A stretch of DNA of 47,844 bases, taken from Cribrihabitans_A pelagius (lineage in GTDB: Bacteria; Pseudomonadota; Alphaproteobacteria; Rhodobacterales; Rhodobacteraceae). Location of the stretch: positions 1 to 47,844 of the forward strand of contig NZ_JBMERR010000029.1 of the NCBI RefSeq assembly GCF_048820915.1. Direction: 5' to 3'. Made by a program: the position numbers and the translations under genes. Within the stretch, counting starts at the first letter, position 1. Every line of letters starts with the position of its first letter. A model generated the notes under the pieces. That model was not told where the DNA came from and ran no database searches. It was given only the letters and a program-made list of their open reading frames with translations. Shown piece by piece: positions 7,333 to 15,415 of the stretch.

Positions 7333-9038
7333 GCAAGGAGCGACGCAACCGCGCCTGGTATGGCAAGCTGGACAAGGATGGCTTTATTCACCGCAGCTGG
7401 ATGAAGAACCAGGGCTTTCCGGATCATGTCTTTGACGGCCGCCCGGTCATCGGCATCTGCAACACCTGGTCCGAGCTCACGCCCTGCAACAGCGGCCTGC
7501 GCGAGCTGGCCGAGGGAGTGAAGCGCGGCGTCTGGGAGGCGGGCGGCTTCCCGGTGGAATTCCCGGTGATGAGCCTCGGGGAGACCCAGATGAAACCCAC
7601 CGCGATGCTGTTCCGCAACCTGCTGGCGATGGATGTGGAGGAATCGATCCGCGCTTATGGCATCGACGGCGTGGTGCTGCTTGGCGGCTGCGACAAGACC
7701 ACGCCCGGGCAGCTGATGGGCGCGGCCTCGGTCGACCTGCCCGCGATCGTGGTGAGCTCGGGTCCGATGCTGAACGGCAAGTGGCAGGGCCAGGACATCG
7801 GCTCGGGCACGGATGTGTGGAAGTTCTCCGAAGCGGTGCGCGCGGGCGAGATGACACTGGCCGATTTCATGGCCGCGGAATCGGGCATGAGCCGCTCCAA
7901 GGGTGTCTGTATGACCATGGGCACCGCCAGTACCATGGCCAGCCTGGTCGAGGCGATGGGCATGAGCCTGCCCACCAACGCCGCGCTCCCGGCAGTGGAC
8001 GCCCGCCGCATGGCGCTGGCGCATCTGACCGGCAAGCGCATCGTGGGCATGGTCGAAGAGGGGATGTGCATGTCCTCCATCCTGACCCGCGAAGCCTTCG
8101 AAAACGCGATCCTCGCCAATGCCGCCGTTGGCGGGTCGACCAACGCGGTGGTGCATCTCCTGGCCATCGCGGGCCGTGTCGGCATCGACCTGACACTGGA
8201 TGATTTCGAGATCGGCTCGGAAATACCCTTGCTGGTCAACTGCATGCCCTCGGGAAAATACCTGATGGAAGATTTCTGCTATGCGGGCGGAATGCCGGTG
8301 ATTCTGAAGGAGCTGTCGCACCTGCTGCGCCCGGCGCGCACCGTGATGGATACCGATATCCAGGCTTACGGCGAAGGCGCGGAGTGCTGGAACCGCGACG
8401 TGATCCATGCCTTCGACGCGCCCCTGAAACCAGCCGCGGGCCTGCGTGTGCTGCGCGGCAACCTGGCCGAGCGCGGCGCCATCGTGAAGCCCTCGGCCGC
8501 CACCGACGCGCTCCTGGAACACGAGGGGCCGGCGCATGTGTTCGAGAATATCGAGGAATTGAAGGCCACCATCAACGACCCGGACCTGCCGGTGAACAAG
8601 GACACCATTCTTGTGCTGAAGGGCTGCGGCCCCAAGGGCTATCCTGGCATGGCCGAGGTCGGCAACATGCCGATCCCGCTGAAGCTGGTGCAGGAGGGCG
8701 TGCGCGACATGGTGCGGATCTCTGACGCCCGGATGTCCGGCACGGCCTATGGCACGGTGATCCTGCATGTCTCGCCCGAGGCAAACGAGGGCGGCACGCT
8801 GGCGCTGGTGCGCACCGGCGACCGCATCCGGGTCTCGGCCAAGGCGGGCGTGCTGGAGCTGCTGGTGCCGGAGGAAGAACTCGTCGCCCGCCGCGCGGAC
8901 TGGCAACCGCCCGAGCCGCATTATACCCGCGGTTATGCGAAGATGTACGTTGACCACGTGATGCAGGCTGACCAGGGCGCGGACCTCGACTTCCTCGTCG
9001 GCAAGGACACCCGCCCGGTAACAAGAGAGAGCCACTGA
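7329..9038 (+). CDS. IlvD/Edd-family sugar-acid dehydratase (galactonate/arabinonate type)
   Basis: Dehydrates a sugar acid to its 2-keto-3-deoxy form; here most likely D-galactonate to 2-dehydro-3-deoxy-D-galactonate (KDGal). The 569-aa protein aligns at a constant offset of 6 with the remembered active-site numbering of Rhizobium leguminosarum L-arabinonate dehydratase. Predicted [2Fe-2S] ligands are Cys53, Cys121 and Cys194; Mg ligands include Glu85 and Asp122; the carbamylated lysine would be Lys123. The ATG at 7329 overlaps the alpha-galactosidase stop and has AAAGGAG upstream; an in-frame ATG at 7284 lies within that gene and lacks a site. Enzymes of this subfamily often accept both L-arabinonate and D-galactonate. 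The downstream kinase and aldolase argue for galactonate. Confidence 0.85.
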   Translation: MSKERRNRAWYGKLDKDGFIHRSWMKNQGFPDHVFDGRPVIGICNTWSELTPCNSGLRELAEGVKRGVWEAGGFPVEFPVMSLGETQMKPTAMLFRNLLAMDVEESIRAYGIDGVVLLGGCDKTTPGQLMGAASVDLPAIVVSSGPMLNGKWQGQDIGSGTDVWKFSEAVRAGEMTLADFMAAESGMSRSKGVCMTMGTASTMASLVEAMGMSLPTNAALPAVDARRMALAHLTGKRIVGMVEEGMCMSSILTREAFENAILANAAVGGSTNAVVHLLAIAGRVGIDLTLDDFEIGSEIPLLVNCMPSGKYLMEDFCYAGGMPVILKELSHLLRPARTVMDTDIQAYGEGAECWNRDVIHAFDAPLKPAAGLRVLRGNLAERGAIVKPSAATDALLEHEGPAHVFENIEELKATINDPDLPVNKDTILVLKGCGPKGYPGMAEVGNMPIPLKLVQEGVRDMVRISDARMSGTAYGTVILHVSPEANEGGTLALVRTGDRIRVSAKAGVLELLVPEEELVARRADWQPPEPHYTRGYAKMYVDHVMQADQGADLDFLVGKDTRPVTRESH

Positions 9039-9808
9039 TGACCAAGACCGCCACATTCCACGACCTCGCGGGCAAGAGCGTCTTCATCACCGGCGGCGGC
9101 GCGGGTATTGGCGCTGCGCTGACCGATGGCTTCATGGCGCAGGGCGCGCGGGTCGCCTTCGTGCAGCGCTCCGATGCCACCGCTTTCTGTGATGCGATGG
9201 AAGAAAAGCACGGCACGAGGCCGCTGTTCCTGCCCTGCGACATCACCGATATCGCTGCGCTGAAGGACTGCATCGCGCGGGCCGCAAAGGCGCATGGCCC
9301 CGTCACCGCGCTGGTCAACAACGCCGCCAACGACCAGCGGCACGGCGCGCTGGAGGTGGACGAGGACTTCTGGGACTGGAGCCAGGCGATCAACCTCAAG
9401 GCCTATTTCTTTGCCTGCCAGGCGGTGATCCCCGGCATGCGCGATGCCGGCGGCGGCGCGATCGTCAACTTCTCCTCGATCAGCTACATGATGGGCAATA
9501 CCGGCTACGTCAGCTACACCACCGCCAACTCCGGCATCAACGGCATGACCCGCTCGCTCGCGCGGGAGTTCGGGCCGGACCGCATCCGCGTCAACGCTTT
9601 GGCACCGGGCTGGGTGTTGACCGAAAAGCAGCTGGACCAATGGGCCACGCCCGAAGCGCTGGCGGCGCATATGGAGCGGCAATGCCTGAAGGATCACCTG
9701 AAGCCGCAGGATATTGTCGATGCTGTGCTGTTCCTCGCCTCCGATACCAGCCGGATGATGACCGGGCAGGCCATGGTTGTCGACGGCGGCGTGGTGGTGA
9801 CGGGATGA
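9038..9808 (+). CDS. SDR-family oxidoreductase, candidate galactose 1-dehydrogenase
   Basis: A 256-aa short-chain dehydrogenase that overlaps the dehydratase stop by one base. By position it should oxidise D-galactose at C1 to the lactone, since no GFO/IDH-type galactose dehydrogenase is present; this is inference. Visible are the nucleotide-binding motif TGGGAGIG (18-25), NNAA (94-97) and catalytic-tetrad positions Asn119, Ser147 and Tyr160. The usual YxxxK lysine is replaced: the codon four after Tyr160 is AAC, giving Y-T-T-A-N (Asn164). Overall it resembles the Caulobacter-type SDR xylose dehydrogenase, which keeps the lysine. Alternatives are a dehydrogenase for another intermediate, or an enzyme with a shifted proton relay. 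Confidence 0.75.
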   Translation: MTKTATFHDLAGKSVFITGGGAGIGAALTDGFMAQGARVAFVQRSDATAFCDAMEEKHGTRPLFLPCDITDIAALKDCIARAAKAHGPVTALVNNAANDQRHGALEVDEDFWDWSQAINLKAYFFACQAVIPGMRDAGGGAIVNFSSISYMMGNTGYVSYTTANSGINGMTRSLAREFGPDRIRVNALAPGWVLTEKQLDQWATPEALAAHMERQCLKDHLKPQDIVDAVLFLASDTSRMMTGQAMVVDGGVVVTG

Positions 9809-10710
9809 GCACGGCGGAGGCAGCCTGGGTTGCGGCGGACTGGGGCACGTCGAACCTGCGGGCCTGGGTGATGGATGGTTCGGGCGGCGTGATCGCGGCG
9901 CTGTCGTCGGACCGGGGCATGGGCAGCCTGAAGCCCGCGGAGTTCGAACCAGTGCTGCTGGACCTGCTCGCGCCGCATCTTACGGACCGGCCCATGCCGG
10001 TGATCGTCTGCGGCATGGCAGGCGCCCGGCAGGGCTGGGTCGAGGCACCTTATGCCGCGGCCCCCTGTCCGCCGCCGGGCGCGGGCGCGGCAGCGCGGCC
10101 GGTGGTCTTGGACCCACGGCTGGACGTCCGTATCTTGCCGGGGGTCCAGCAAGACAGCCCGCCGGACGTGATGCGCGGCGAGGAAACCCAGATCGCGGGC
10201 TTCCTGCGCGAAGATCCTGCTTTCGAAGGTGTGCTCTGCCTGCCGGGAACCCACAGCAAATGGGTCCGCATCAAGGGCGGGCAGATCACGGGGTTCACCA
10301 CTTTCATGACCGGAGAGCTGTTTGCGCTGCTGTCCGGCCACTCGGTCCTGCGCCATTCACTGGCGGGAGAGGGCTGGGAGGACGCGGCTTTCCATGGCGC
10401 TGCCGGGGAGGTCCTAGCCGCGCCTGAGCAGCTGGCGGCGCTGCTGTTTCCCTTGCGGGCGGCGTCTCTTTTGCAGGGCGCCAGTGCCGCCACCAGCCGC
10501 GCGCGCCTCTCGGGGCTGCTGATGGGAGCGGAGCTCGCCGCCGCACGGGAGCATTGGCAGGGACAGGCCATCGTGCTGATCGGCGCGCCAATGCTGACCG
10601 CGCTCTACCGCGCGGCGCTGGAGGCCCAGGGCGCCGCTGTGCGTGAAACGGATGGTGCCGGGCTGGCATTGGCGGGGCTGACGGCCGCTTACGAGGAGAT
10701 GACGACATGA
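9805..10710 (+). CDS. dgoK: 2-dehydro-3-deoxygalactonokinase
   Basis: Phosphorylates KDGal at C6 with ATP, feeding the aldolase encoded next. The 301-aa protein has the phosphate-1 motif DWGTSNLRAW (12-21) and the PGTHSKW motif (147-153) characteristic of DgoK. The ATG at 9805 overlaps the SDR stop (ATGA); the frame is open further upstream to 9640 but that region is an image of the SDR gene. The stop likewise overlaps the dgoA start, so the joints are coupled. Confidence 0.92.
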   Translation: MSTAEAAWVAADWGTSNLRAWVMDGSGGVIAALSSDRGMGSLKPAEFEPVLLDLLAPHLTDRPMPVIVCGMAGARQGWVEAPYAAAPCPPPGAGAAARPVVLDPRLDVRILPGVQQDSPPDVMRGEETQIAGFLREDPAFEGVLCLPGTHSKWVRIKGGQITGFTTFMTGELFALLSGHSVLRHSLAGEGWEDAAFHGAAGEVLAAPEQLAALLFPLRAASLLQGASAATSRARLSGLLMGAELAAAREHWQGQAIVLIGAPMLTALYRAALEAQGAAVRETDGAGLALAGLTAAYEEMTT

Positions 10711-11315
10711 GCCGCGAAATCATTGCAATTCTGCGCGGGGTGACACCCGAGGACGTTCTGGAGATCGGGCAGGCCCTGGCCACGGCCGGCATTGACCGCA
10801 TCGAGGTGCCGCTCAACTCGCCCGACCCGTTCCGCTCCATTGAAGCGCTTGCTTCCGCGCTGTCCGGGACGGCGCAGATCGGCGCGGGCACCGTGCTGCG
10901 CGCCGAAGAGGTGGACGCTGTGCACGCCGCGGGCGGCAGGCTCATCGTCTCGCCCGACTGCAACCCGGAGGTGATCACCCGCACCAAGGCGCTGGGCATG
11001 GCCTCCTATCCCGGCGTGATGACCCCGACCGAGTGCTTCACCGCCCTGCGCCACGGCGCCGACGGGCTGAAGCTGTTTCCCGGCACGCTCATCGGCATCG
11101 GCGGTTTGAATGCCATCCGCGCCGTTCTGCCGTCTGACGCGCGCACCTATGCCGTCGGTGGCGTGGAGCCTGCGAATTTCGCCGAATGGCTCGCTGCCGG
11201 CGCCACCGGATTCGGCATTGGAACCGCGCTCTACAAGCCCGGCTTCACGGCCAAGGAGGTTGCCGCCCGCGCCGCCGACATCGTTTCTGCCTACGACGCG
11301 GCGGTCGCGTCATGA
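10707..11315 (+). CDS. dgoA: 2-dehydro-3-deoxy-6-phosphogalactonate aldolase
   Basis: Cleaves KDPGal to pyruvate and glyceraldehyde-3-phosphate, the last specific step of the oxidative galactose route. The 202-aa class I aldolase keeps Glu33 (IEVPLNSP) and Schiff-base Lys122 (GLKLFPG), both at a constant offset of 4 from E. coli DgoA (Glu37, Lys126). The PLNSPDP stretch is typical of DgoA rather than of the 6-phosphogluconate-pathway aldolase Eda. It overlaps dgoK by 4 nt and the lactonase gene by 4 nt. Confidence 0.92.
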   Translation: MSREIIAILRGVTPEDVLEIGQALATAGIDRIEVPLNSPDPFRSIEALASALSGTAQIGAGTVLRAEEVDAVHAAGGRLIVSPDCNPEVITRTKALGMASYPGVMTPTECFTALRHGADGLKLFPGTLIGIGGLNAIRAVLPSDARTYAVGGVEPANFAEWLAAGATGFGIGTALYKPGFTAKEVAARAADIVSAYDAAVAS

Positions 11316-12163
11316 GCCCCGAGGTGTTCGACAGCCGCGCTTGCACGCTGGGCGAAGGCCCGCTCTGGCACCCGGAGCGCGAACAGCTGTTCTGGTTCGA
11401 TATTTTGGGCAAGCGGCTCATGAGCCGGGACGCAAGCGGCGCGCTGGAGTGGCAATTCGGCGAGCATGTCTCGGCCGCGGGCTGGATCGGCCCCGGCATC
11501 TTGCTGATCGCGTCTGAGACTGCGCTGTTCCGGTTCAGCCTTGCGGACGGCTCACGGGAGGATGTGGTTGCGCTGGAGGCGGACAACCCGGTGACCCGCT
11601 CCAATGACGGCCGCGCCGACCCCTTCGGCGGCTTCTGGATCGGCACCATGGGCAAACAGGCCGAGCCGGGGGCGGGCGCGATCTACCGCTTCTACAAGGG
11701 AGAGCTGGTGCCGCTGGTGCCGGATATCACTATCTCCAACGCGATCTGCTTCAGCCCGGACGGGCGCCACGCTTATTACACCGACACGCCCGCCCGCCGC
11801 ATCCTGCGCCAGCCGCTGGATGCCGAAGGCTGGCCCGAGGGCGCGGCGGAACTGTTCCTTGATCTCTCAAAAGAAGGTCTGAACCCGGATGGCGCGGTCG
11901 TGGACGCCGAGGGCTGCCTGTGGTGTGCCCAGTGGGGCGCCTCGCGTGTGGCACGTTACGGGCCGGACGGGGCGTTCCTCTCTGCCATCGAATTTCCGGC
12001 CAGCCAGATGTCCTGCCCGGCCTTCGGCGGCCCCGGCTTGCAGACACTGTTCGCCACCTCCGCCGCGCAGGGGCTCGATCCTGCGGGAGACCATGACGGG
12101 CGGACCTTCGCGGTGAAAACCGGCTTCACCGGGCAGGCCGAACACCGCGTTTTGCTTGGGTGA
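11312..12163 (+). CDS. SMP-30/gluconolactonase-family sugar lactonase
   Basis: Six-bladed beta-propeller hydrolase (283 aa) expected to open D-galactono-lactone to galactonate, between the dehydrogenase and dehydratase steps. Metal ligands of the family are recognisable as Glu15 (LGEGPLWH), Asn143 (ISNAICFSPDG) and Asp193 (NPDGAVVD), with the substrate-contact motif SNDGR at 97-101. The ATG at 11312 overlaps the dgoA stop; an open frame extends upstream but is an image of dgoA. Substrate assignment rests on the operon. Confidence 0.88.
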   Translation: MSPEVFDSRACTLGEGPLWHPEREQLFWFDILGKRLMSRDASGALEWQFGEHVSAAGWIGPGILLIASETALFRFSLADGSREDVVALEADNPVTRSNDGRADPFGGFWIGTMGKQAEPGAGAIYRFYKGELVPLVPDITISNAICFSPDGRHAYYTDTPARRILRQPLDAEGWPEGAAELFLDLSKEGLNPDGAVVDAEGCLWCAQWGASRVARYGPDGAFLSAIEFPASQMSCPAFGGPGLQTLFATSAAQGLDPAGDHDGRTFAVKTGFTGQAEHRVLLG

Positions 12164-13185
12164 GGCAAGGGATGGAAGGCGCCGGGGACTTTGGCAGGCT
12201 GCCCTCGGGAGATGCGGTGCGCCGTTTCACCATCGAAGGAGGCGGGCTCACGGCCAGCATCCTGAGCTACGGTGCAACCGTGCAGGACCTGCGGCTGGAG
12301 GGTTTTACGCACCCGCTGGTCCTCGGCGCGGATCACCTGGCGCCCTACCTCGGGCCGATGGCCTATTTTGGCGGTCTGGTGGGGCGGTTCTCCAACCGCA
12401 TTGCGGGCGGGCGCTTCGAGACGGACGGGCAGGCGTTCCAGGCGGACCGCAACGAGAACGGCAAGCACTGCCTGCATGGCGGACGCGCGGGGGCCAGTTT
12501 CCGGCTGTGGTCGCTTGCGGAGCTGCGCGGGGACCAGGTGGTTCTGTCCTTGCAAATGGCGGATGGCGAGATGGGCTTTCCGGGAAACCTGGACGTCCGG
12601 GCGGCTTTCACGCTCACCGCCTCAAGGGCGCTGGAGATAGACTTATCCGCCACAACCGACGCGCCCACCCCGGTGTCCTTCGCGCATCACGGTTATTTCA
12701 CCCTCGACGGCAGCCCGTCGATTGGCGGGCACATGCTGCAGATTGAGGCGCCGGAGTACCTGCCCGTGGACGAAGACAGCATCCCAACCGGGGACATCCG
12801 CAGCGTCGCCGGCACAGAGTTCGACTTCCGCAGCCCCCGCAATATCGGCACCCAGCCGCTGGACCACAACTTCTGCCTCTGCTCGCAGCCTGGAACGCTG
12901 CGTGAGGCCGCGGTCCTTTACGCTCCGCAGAGCGGGCTTGCGATGGTGGTGGAGACCGCCGCGCCCGGGGTGCAGGCCTATACCTGCGATCACCTCCCGC
13001 CCGCTGGCGTGCCGGGGCTGGAGGGCCGCCGCTACGGGCCGCGCGCCGGGCTCGCGCTGGAAACCCAGGCCTGGCCGGACGCTCCGAACCGACGCAATTT
13101 CCCAGCTGCGATCCTGTGTCCGGGAGAGACCTATAGACACCAGGTCAGATACCGGTTCATCACCCCGAGCCACCCAGACCGCTGA
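12160..13185 (+). CDS. galM: Aldose 1-epimerase (mutarotase), GalM family
   Basis: Interconverts alpha and beta anomers of galactose. This is useful here because the operon encodes both alpha- and beta-galactosidases while dehydrogenases usually take one anomer. The catalytic set is visible: His106 (LHGG), His177 (HHGYF) and Glu301 (LETQAWPDAPN, cf. the usual PDSPN). The start is uncertain. GTG at 12160 overlaps the lactonase stop by 4 nt like the other joints; ATG at 12172 would give a protein 4 residues shorter and has a weak GAGG site. The gene ends 27 bp before the beta-galactosidase. Confidence 0.88.
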   Translation: MRQGMEGAGDFGRLPSGDAVRRFTIEGGGLTASILSYGATVQDLRLEGFTHPLVLGADHLAPYLGPMAYFGGLVGRFSNRIAGGRFETDGQAFQADRNENGKHCLHGGRAGASFRLWSLAELRGDQVVLSLQMADGEMGFPGNLDVRAAFTLTASRALEIDLSATTDAPTPVSFAHHGYFTLDGSPSIGGHMLQIEAPEYLPVDEDSIPTGDIRSVAGTEFDFRSPRNIGTQPLDHNFCLCSQPGTLREAAVLYAPQSGLAMVVETAAPGVQAYTCDHLPPAGVPGLEGRRYGPRAGLALETQAWPDAPNRRNFPAAILCPGETYRHQVRYRFITPSHPDR

Positions 13186-13212
13186 CCGGCCATCCAACCA
13201 TATGAGGGCACC

Positions 13213-15129
13213 ATGAAACGCACCCTTGGCACCTGCTATTACCCCGAGCACTGGCCGCGGCACATCTGGGAGGAGGACGCCCGCCGCATGGCAGAAGCCG
13301 GGCTCACCTGGGTCCGCATCGGCGAGTTTGCCTGGTCCCGGCTGGAGCCGCAGCCACGCGCCTATGACTTTGCCTGGCTGGACGAGGCCATCGGGATCCT
13401 CGGGCAGGCGGGGCTCAAGGTGGTGCTGGGCACGCCCACCGCGACACCGCCGCGCTGGATGCTTGACCGTCACCCGGACATGCTGGCGCGCGATGCCGAG
13501 GGCCGCCCGCGCCATTTCGGCTCGCGCCGCCACTATTGCTTCAGCCACGAGGGCTACAAGGCTGAATGCGCGCGGATCGTCACGCTCCTCGCCGAGCGCT
13601 ACGGCACCAACCCCCATGTCGCCGCCTGGCAGACCGACAACGAATACGGCTGCCACGACACCGTGCTCTCCTACAGCAACTGCGCGCTGCAGGCGTTCCG
13701 CAAATGGCTTGAGGCCCGCTATCCGGCGCAAGGCAACCAAAGCGGGATCGAGGCGCTGAACGAGGCTTGGGGCAACGTGTTCTGGTCGATGGACTATGGC
13801 GACTTCGAGCAGATCGGCCTGCCCAACCTCACCGTGACCGAACCGAACCCCTCCCACGTGCTCGACTTCCACCGCTTCAGCTCCGATCAGGTGGTGGCTT
13901 TCAACCGGCTCCAGACCGAGATCATCCGCGCCCATTCCAAGGCGCCGATTGCCCATAACTACATGGGCCGGATCACCGGTTTCGACCACTACAAGGTGGG
14001 CGGCGACCTGGATATCGCCAGCTGGGACAGCTACCCGCTCGGTTTCCTCGAAGACCGGGTCAAGACGGACGCCGCCCATCAGCGCGCCTATGCGCGCCAG
14101 GGTGATCCGGACTTCCAGGCCTTCCACCACGACCTCTACCGCACGGTCGGGCGCGGCCGCTGGTGGGTAATGGAGCAGCAGCCCGGGCCGGTGAACTGGG
14201 CGCCGCACAATCCGGCGCCGCTGCCGGGCATGGTGCGGCTCTGGAGCTGGGAGGCCTTTGCCCATGGTGCCGAGGCGGTCTGCTATTTCCGCTGGCGGCA
14301 GGCGCCGATGGCGCAGGAGCAGATGCATGCCGGGCTCCTGCGGCCCGACAGCCTGCCCGCGCCCGGGCTGGGTGAGGCCGCGGAGGTCGCGCGCGAGCTT
14401 GCGGAGGCGCCGGAGGTCGCGCCCCGGAAGGCCGAGGTGGCGCTGATTTTCGACTACGAGGCCGACTGGGCCTGGTCGATCCAGCCGCATGGCGCGGGGC
14501 TCAGCTATTTCGACCTGGCGTTTGAGACGTACCGCGCGATGCGCCAGCTTGGCTGGTCGATCGACGTCCTGCGCCCTGATGCGGATCTGAGCGGCTACCG
14601 CCTGATCGCTGCACCTGGGCTGATGCATATGACGGATACCTTGAAGCAGAGGCTGAGGGAAAGCGATGCCATCTGCATCCTGGGCCCGCGCAGCGGTGCC
14701 CGGGACGCCACCATGCGCACGCCGGTGCCGCTGCCGCCGGCTCTGCCGGGCTGGAACCTGACTGTCACCCATGTCGAAAGCCTGCGGCCGGACATGCCCA
14801 TTCCCTTGCAGGGCGGCGGCGCGGTCACTGGCTACCGCGAGGCGGTGGAGGGCGACTTCGAGGCCGTGGTGCAGCTGGACGACGGCAGCCCCGCCGCCGC
14901 CGCGGATGGCCGCATGATCTACCTCTGCGGCTGGATGGACCCCAGCGCTCTGGCCCGCGTGCTGCGCCATGCGGCAGGCGAAGCCGGGCTGGATTGCCTG
15001 GACCTGCCGGAAGGCGTGCGGGTGCGGCAGACCGGCAAGGAATGCTTCTGGTTCAACTACTCGGCAGAGGCGCGCAAGGTTTCGGGCCGGACCCTGCCGC
15101 CGGTGTCCGTACTGCGGACGGTGATCTGA
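13213..15129 (+). CDS. Beta-galactosidase, glycoside hydrolase family 42
   Basis: Cytoplasmic 638-aa enzyme splitting beta-galactosides such as lactose or galactosyl-glycerol type compounds. GH42 features: start T-C-Y-Y-P-E-H-W, the acid/base Glu144 in Q-T-D-N-E-Y-G, the nucleophile Glu321 in V-M-E-Q-Q-P-G, and the central trimerisation-type domain before a short C-terminal beta domain. The family is usually 640-700 aa, so it is complete. A GAGGG site precedes the ATG. It is the last gene of the operon and is followed by two hairpin terminators. Confidence 0.92.
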   Translation: MKRTLGTCYYPEHWPRHIWEEDARRMAEAGLTWVRIGEFAWSRLEPQPRAYDFAWLDEAIGILGQAGLKVVLGTPTATPPRWMLDRHPDMLARDAEGRPRHFGSRRHYCFSHEGYKAECARIVTLLAERYGTNPHVAAWQTDNEYGCHDTVLSYSNCALQAFRKWLEARYPAQGNQSGIEALNEAWGNVFWSMDYGDFEQIGLPNLTVTEPNPSHVLDFHRFSSDQVVAFNRLQTEIIRAHSKAPIAHNYMGRITGFDHYKVGGDLDIASWDSYPLGFLEDRVKTDAAHQRAYARQGDPDFQAFHHDLYRTVGRGRWWVMEQQPGPVNWAPHNPAPLPGMVRLWSWEAFAHGAEAVCYFRWRQAPMAQEQMHAGLLRPDSLPAPGLGEAAEVARELAEAPEVAPRKAEVALIFDYEADWAWSIQPHGAGLSYFDLAFETYRAMRQLGWSIDVLRPDADLSGYRLIAAPGLMHMTDTLKQRLRESDAICILGPRSGARDATMRTPVPLPPALPGWNLTVTHVESLRPDMPIPLQGGGAVTGYREAVEGDFEAVVQLDDGSPAAAADGRMIYLCGWMDPSALARVLRHAAGEAGLDCLDLPEGVRVRQTGKECFWFNYSAEARKVSGRTLPPVSVLRTVI

Positions 15130-15135
15130 GACGGG

Positions 15136-15164
15136 CGGGCGGGGCTTTTGCCGCCCGGAATTTT
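15136..15164 (+). terminator. Rho-independent terminator 1 after galactoside operon
   Basis: Stem CGGGCGG / CCGCCCG with an 8-nt loop, then GAATTTT, seven bases past the beta-galactosidase stop. Confidence 0.7.
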
Positions 15165-15181
15165 ACGCGCTGAAGAAGAAG

Positions 15182-15202
15182 CCCGCCTGACGCGGGTCTT
15201 TT
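15182..15202 (+). terminator. Rho-independent terminator 2 after galactoside operon
   Basis: Stem CCCGC / GCGGG around a 5-nt loop followed by TCTTTT. It stands 18 bp after the first hairpin, so read-through into the chemoreceptor gene should be low. Confidence 0.65.
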
Positions 15203-15350
15203 GCGGTGGCCGCGGCCGGGCGGGTCCGCTGCCGGGCGCCTGGGGCAGGGCCGGGGCCACGGAATGGCCTTGGTCCTGCCGTTTTGGCGCGGCGGTCCGC
15301 GTTGCGCGGGCGCAAATAATAGGCCGGAATTTATGCGAACCTCAGTGGCT

Positions 15351-15371
15351 AGGGAATTCTTAGGATTCCCT
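15351..15371. promoter_or_regulatory. 21-bp inverted repeat upstream of chemoreceptor gene
   Basis: AGGGAAT - 7 nt - ATTCCCT, perfect arms, about 45 bp before the chemoreceptor start. It could be an operator or a leader hairpin. The rest of the 286-bp gap (15130-15415) holds only the two terminators and, near 15317, an A/T-rich patch that may contain the promoter. Confidence 0.4.
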
Positions 15372-15415
15372 GCCTAACCGTATGTGGAACTGCCCTCAGA
15401 AAGGACCTGTTCCCG

